Shown: positions 61,375 to 64,000 of the stretch, one piece after another | Position numbering within the stretch: position 1 is the stretch's first letter | Layout: the number at the start of each line of letters is the position of its first letter | The notes under the pieces: model-generated | The model's input: only the letters and a program-made list of their open reading frames with translations | Databases searched by the model: none | What the model was told of the DNA's origin: nothing | DNA from: Clostridiales bacterium CHKCI006 | GTDB lineage: Bacteria > Bacillota_I > Bacilli_A > Erysipelotrichales > Coprobacillaceae | Reading direction: 5' to 3' | Assembly (NCBI GenBank): GCA_900018345.1 | Contig: FCNA01000124.1 | Coordinates: forward strand, 1 to 64,000 | Length of the DNA stretch: 64,000 nt | Translations under genes and position numbers: made by a program

Positions 61375-62295
61375 ATGATCTATACCGTAACCCTTAATCC
61401 TTCCATCGATTATACCATGCATGTTGCCCATTTTGAAACCGGTAAAACCAATCGTTCCTTAAAGGAAACGTATTATCCCGGTGGGAAAGGACTGAATGTT
61501 TCCATGATCTTAACGGATCTAGGTATGGAAACCATGGCACTGGGCTTTTGTGCCGGTCCGATCGGGGGCTATATCGAAGCGCTCCTAACGGAACGTCAAC
61601 TGAACCACCATCTCATCCATCTCCAAGAGGGATGTTCACGTATCAATATTAAGATCAAAGGCGAGATTGAAACAGAGATCAACGGCAACGGTCCCCACAT
61701 TCAACCGCAGGATCTTGCCCAGCTGATCAACCAGCTGGATGCTTTGGGTGACGAGGATCTACTAGTGCTCGCAGGCAGTATTCCTCAAAGTGTACCCAAT
61801 GATATTTATGAAACGATCATGCAGCATCTTCAGGATCGAGGAGTCAAGTTTGTTATCGATGCCACTGGCAACCTGCTTCTAAACACCTTAAAATATCAGC
61901 CATTTCTGATCAAACCGAATCAGGATGAATTATCTGAATTGTTCGGAGTCAAAATCACGACTGCCGATGAACTCACCGATTATGCCCGGCGCTTGCGAAA
62001 AATGGGCGCGCGGAATGTCCTTGTTTCCTTAGGCGCCCAAGGGGCCATCCTCATCGATGAAAAGGACGAAGTCTTTTTCTGTCCGGCAGCCAAAGGGGAA
62101 TTAAAGAATTCTGTTGGCAGCGGAGATTCCATGATTGCCGGATTTTTGACCGGCTACTTAAAAACCGGTGATTATGCCTATGCCTTAAAGCTCGGTTCTG
62201 CCTGCGGCGCAGCGACGGCCTTCAGTGATGATTTAGCCAATCTTCCACTGATTCAAGAAATTGAGAAGGATCTTGTCGTACATCAATTGGCTTAA
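61375..62295 (+). CDS. fruK: 1-phosphofructokinase (PfkB family)
   Basis: A 306-residue PfkB kinase. It has the FruK/LacC start MIYTVTLNPSIDYTMHV, the substrate segment YYPGGKGLNVSMIL, the LLVLAGSIPQSVP and FLIKPNQDELSELFG segments, and the catalytic GSGDSMIAGFLTGY (anion hole and Asp base). It phosphorylates fructose 1-phosphate to fructose 1,6-bisphosphate; tagatose 6-phosphate kinase is the main alternative. No fructose PTS or FruR gene is beside it, which is unusual for fruK. The ATG at 61375 follows GAGGAGTGATGATC. Confidence 0.85.
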   Translation: MIYTVTLNPSIDYTMHVAHFETGKTNRSLKETYYPGGKGLNVSMILTDLGMETMALGFCAGPIGGYIEALLTERQLNHHLIHLQEGCSRINIKIKGEIETEINGNGPHIQPQDLAQLINQLDALGDEDLLVLAGSIPQSVPNDIYETIMQHLQDRGVKFVIDATGNLLLNTLKYQPFLIKPNQDELSELFGVKITTADELTDYARRLRKMGARNVLVSLGAQGAILIDEKDEVFFCPAAKGELKNSVGSGDSMIAGFLTGYLKTGDYAYALKLGSACGAATAFSDDLANLPLIQEIEKDLVVHQLA

Positions 62296-62319
62296 ATATT
62301 TCACTTTACTAAACAAACA

Positions 62320-62376
62320 AAGAGGAACGTATATGCGGATTAACGTATGAATAACCCACATGACGCTCCTCTTTTT
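62320..62376. terminator. Terminator between convergent genes
   Basis: AGAGGAACGTATATG and CATGACGCTCCTCT pair imperfectly into a long stem ending in CTTTTTG on the + strand. Confidence 0.6.
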
Positions 62377-62379
62377 GAT

Positions 62380-63162
62380 TTATCGTTCTAACAGTTCCTG
62401 ATAGTACTGATAATCTTCATCCTTGTAGACATTAAAGATGACTTTTTCAAGCGTTGTGTCTTCCTTTAGAAAGGCATCCACCGTTTCAACGGCAATCCGA
62501 CTCGCCAGCTTTTGTGGGAAATGGAAGACACCGGTCGATATACAACAAAACGCAAGCGAATGGATCTTGTGAGCACTGGCCAATTCCAGACAGGAACGAT
62601 AGCAGGACGCCAGAAGCTCACGATCTTTTTTAGTGACCATTCCCTGAATCATCGGTCCGACAGTATGAATGACATAACGTGAAGGCAAATTATAGGCCGG
62701 TGTCAGCTTCGCCTGCCCAACTGTCTCTTCATGTCCTTGCGCTGCCATGATCTTGTGACAGGCTAAACGCAACTGGACACCAGCCAGGGTATGCACGAGA
62801 TTATCAATACATGGATGGCAAGGAATAAAACAGCCCAATAATGCTGAATTGGCGGCATTCACGATTGCATCACTGTTTAAACGTGTGATATCCCCCTGCC
62901 ACAGAAAGAGGCGTGAATCATGCGCAGTCGGTTTGAAAGAAGCCACATCGACGATGCCGCGTTCTTTGACCAAGGTCTTGAGATAAGCATCCTGTACCTC
63001 TAAAAAGCGCTCGCTTACTTGCATTGGGGACCGCACATTCAATAAAGAACGGAGAAGCTGCCTGCGTTTCTGGGGATCCTTGGGGATGGTCAGCGAGGCA
63101 TAGGCTGGGGACTCTTCTAATAAAGCATGGAGCAGTAAAATTTCTCTTTCTTCCTGATTCAT
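62380..63162 (-). CDS. Zinc-containing macrodomain protein-ADP-ribose hydrolase
   Basis: A 260-residue protein. A helical N-terminal extension (about 1-75) precedes a MacroD-like domain: LFLWQGDITRLNSDAIVNAANSALLGCF in pieces, the insert CFIPCHPCIDNLVHTLAG with Cys and His residues suited to bind zinc, GQAKLTPAYNLPSRYVIHTVGP and FCCISTGVFHFPQKLA. This is the SirTM-linked macrodomain of Firmicutes and fungi, which removes the ADP-ribose added by the partner sirtuin. Its start overlaps the sirtuin stop by ATGA, so the two are made together. Confidence 0.9.
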   Translation of the reverse strand: MNQEEREILLLHALLEESPAYASLTIPKDPQKRRQLLRSLLNVRSPMQVSERFLEVQDAYLKTLVKERGIVDVASFKPTAHDSRLFLWQGDITRLNSDAIVNAANSALLGCFIPCHPCIDNLVHTLAGVQLRLACHKIMAAQGHEETVGQAKLTPAYNLPSRYVIHTVGPMIQGMVTKKDRELLASCYRSCLELASAHKIHSLAFCCISTGVFHFPQKLASRIAVETVDAFLKEDTTLEKVIFNVYKDEDYQYYQELLER

Positions 63163-64000
63163 AGACGCTCACCTCCCAGCTGCCTCAAAACCGCACCGAT
63201 CTCTGTCTGTAAGGCAATCGAACGATGGCGAATCTGCTCAGGAATCTGAATTGGGTCCAGATTGACACAGGCATAGGTTGCCTGCTTATTGGCGTGAACA
63301 AAACGCCAGAAGGCATATTTAATAATCACGGGTGTATTGTAGCCGACCCCTAGTTCCAGATAAACGACTTTTCCCTGACGATGTGCCTGCAGGAAATCTT
63401 CATATCGTTTGGCTGCGCGATGCCAGCCTGCATCTTCCACAAAAGTATGGTCTGCACGCAGGTTCATGGTCATTGGTTTACCGCAGATCGGACAACGCGG
63501 AATGAGCGCAGTGGGAATTTGCATATCCTTCTGCTCCTCAACCATCCGTTTGACCTGTGCTTCATTATCATAAGTATAAGGATGACAAGGTGTCATGCAT
63601 TGCCATAGACCATAGTCACCCTGTGTATAGAAAAGGCGCTCCTTGTCAAAACCATGTTTCTGAAAGAGATGATCCACATTGGTAGTAATAATAAAATAGT
63701 CCTTATTCTCTGTCAGCTTTTTTAGATTCTGAAAGATCTCAGGATGGGGAACATCCATGTAGCGGTTGCAGTGGATAAAGCGGCTCCAATAGGCCCAGTA
63801 CTCCTCTAAGCTTTCAAAAGGATAGAAGCCTCCTGTATACATATCATGAAAATGATAGCGATCCTCGAAGTCAGCGAAATAACGGCGGAAACGTTCTCCA
63901 CTATACGTAAAGCCGGCAGCAGTCGATAAACCTGAACCAGCCCCAATAATGAGTGCATCGGCCTGATTGATTTTTTCTTTTAATAATGTGATCGTTGCGT
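63159..64000 (-). CDS. Class M sirtuin (SirTM), 5' end outside the window
   Basis: The frame runs from its stop at 63159 to the window edge, at least 280 residues. It starts in-window with INQADALIIGAGSGLSTAAGFTYSGERF, the NAD-binding loop in the SirTM form, then FIITTNVDHLFQKHGF (catalytic region), TPCHPYTYDNE, the Cys pair CPICGKPM, LELGVGYNTPVIIKY and CVNLDPIQIPEQI. SirTM enzymes ADP-ribosylate a lipoylated GcvH-like carrier in pathogens' oxidative-stress operons. The expected GcvH-L and lipoate ligase genes would lie upstream beyond the window. The ATG at 63842 is internal, not the start. Confidence 0.88.
   Translation of the reverse strand, partial: ATITLLKEKINQADALIIGAGSGLSTAAGFTYSGERFRRYFADFEDRYHFHDMYTGGFYPFESLEEYWAYWSRFIHCNRYMDVPHPEIFQNLKKLTENKDYFIITTNVDHLFQKHGFDKERLFYTQGDYGLWQCMTPCHPYTYDNEAQVKRMVEEQKDMQIPTALIPRCPICGKPMTMNLRADHTFVEDAGWHRAAKRYEDFLQAHRQGKVVYLELGVGYNTPVIIKYAFWRFVHANKQATYACVNLDPIQIPEQIRHRSIALQTEIGAVLRQLGGERL

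Noticed and set aside
1-64000. CRISPR arrays, tRNA, rRNA
   Set aside because: No regularly spaced repeats, no tRNA-like T-loop/anticodon arrangements and no rRNA core sequences were recognised by eye; a tRNAscan/Infernal run would settle it.

Overview
The window looks like chromosomal DNA from a low-to-moderate GC Gram-positive bacterium (Bacillota), most likely a gut Erysipelotrichales-type Firmicute. The evidence is strong AGGAGG-type ribosome binding sites, lipoprotein signal peptides with Cys lipoboxes, Firmicute-style Pst/Pho and Pot operons, ParA/ParB, TypA, PadR, RpiR, DUF6465 and DUF3784 proteins, and a class M sirtuin/macrodomain pair. The order-level placement is inference. No rRNA, tRNA or CRISPR array was recognised.

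Layout: (1) 1-340, the tail of a transposase and a terminator. (2) 405-6972, a four-gene operon with two complete two-component systems, divergent from a three-gene ABC-2 exporter (LnrLMN-like layout). (3) 7017-9753, an RpiR regulator, a decayed aldo/keto reductase with an in-frame stop, and a DUF362 protein. (4) 9873-16410, the phosphate regulon pstSCAB-phoU-phoP-phoR; its PstS reads as a circular permutation of the usual fold. (5) 16550-17400, an unrecognised membrane-anchored protein with an unclear 5' end. (6) 17548-22380, a polyamine operon (XRE-cupin regulator, potA, potB, potC, potD) whose PotA carries two surface-protein-like repeats inserted in its C-terminal TOBE region. (7) 22531-25154, an aldo/keto reductase patch with one intact gene, one frameshifted gene and a duplicated 3' fragment. 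(8) 25272-43459, housekeeping and accessory genes: HAD phosphatases, an esterase, a cytidylate-kinase-like protein, an AI-2E family exporter, an MBL hydrolase, a D-2-hydroxyacid dehydrogenase, parA/parB, a membrane methyltransferase-like protein, typA, a MATE exporter, a PadR/HAAS/DUF3784 operon and an AAA-PD-(D/E)XK protein. (9) 43814-44287, a RelB-type antitoxin next to a collapsed toxin gene. (10) 44460-55691, an eleven-kilobase cluster of ABC/FtsX-type proteins. (11) 56507-62295, an alpha-galactosidase, an amidohydrolase, a phosphoribosyltransferase-like protein and 1-phosphofructokinase. (12) 62380-64000, a macrodomain hydrolase and a SirTM-type sirtuin cut by the window end.

The best candidate for an undescribed system is region 10. 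It has four one-polypeptide ATPase+permease proteins, two nearly identical tandem copies of what looks like the extracellular domain of such a permease on a single membrane anchor, a small lipoprotein, an ABC ATPase remnant that has lost its glycines and Walker B acids but gained a C-terminal membrane anchor, and a translationally coupled 20-residue peptide whose polar residues all fall on one face of a helix. A terminator, a promoter and a cre-like palindrome divide it into two transcription units. This resembles MacB/BceAB-type peptide sensing or extrusion machinery, but no precursor-modification enzyme is present, so the substrate is unknown.

Many starts were chosen by ribosome binding site: several long open frames begin inside the Shine-Dalgarno or a preceding gene and were shortened accordingly. 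Identities and residue numbers were counted by eye; no database search was possible.
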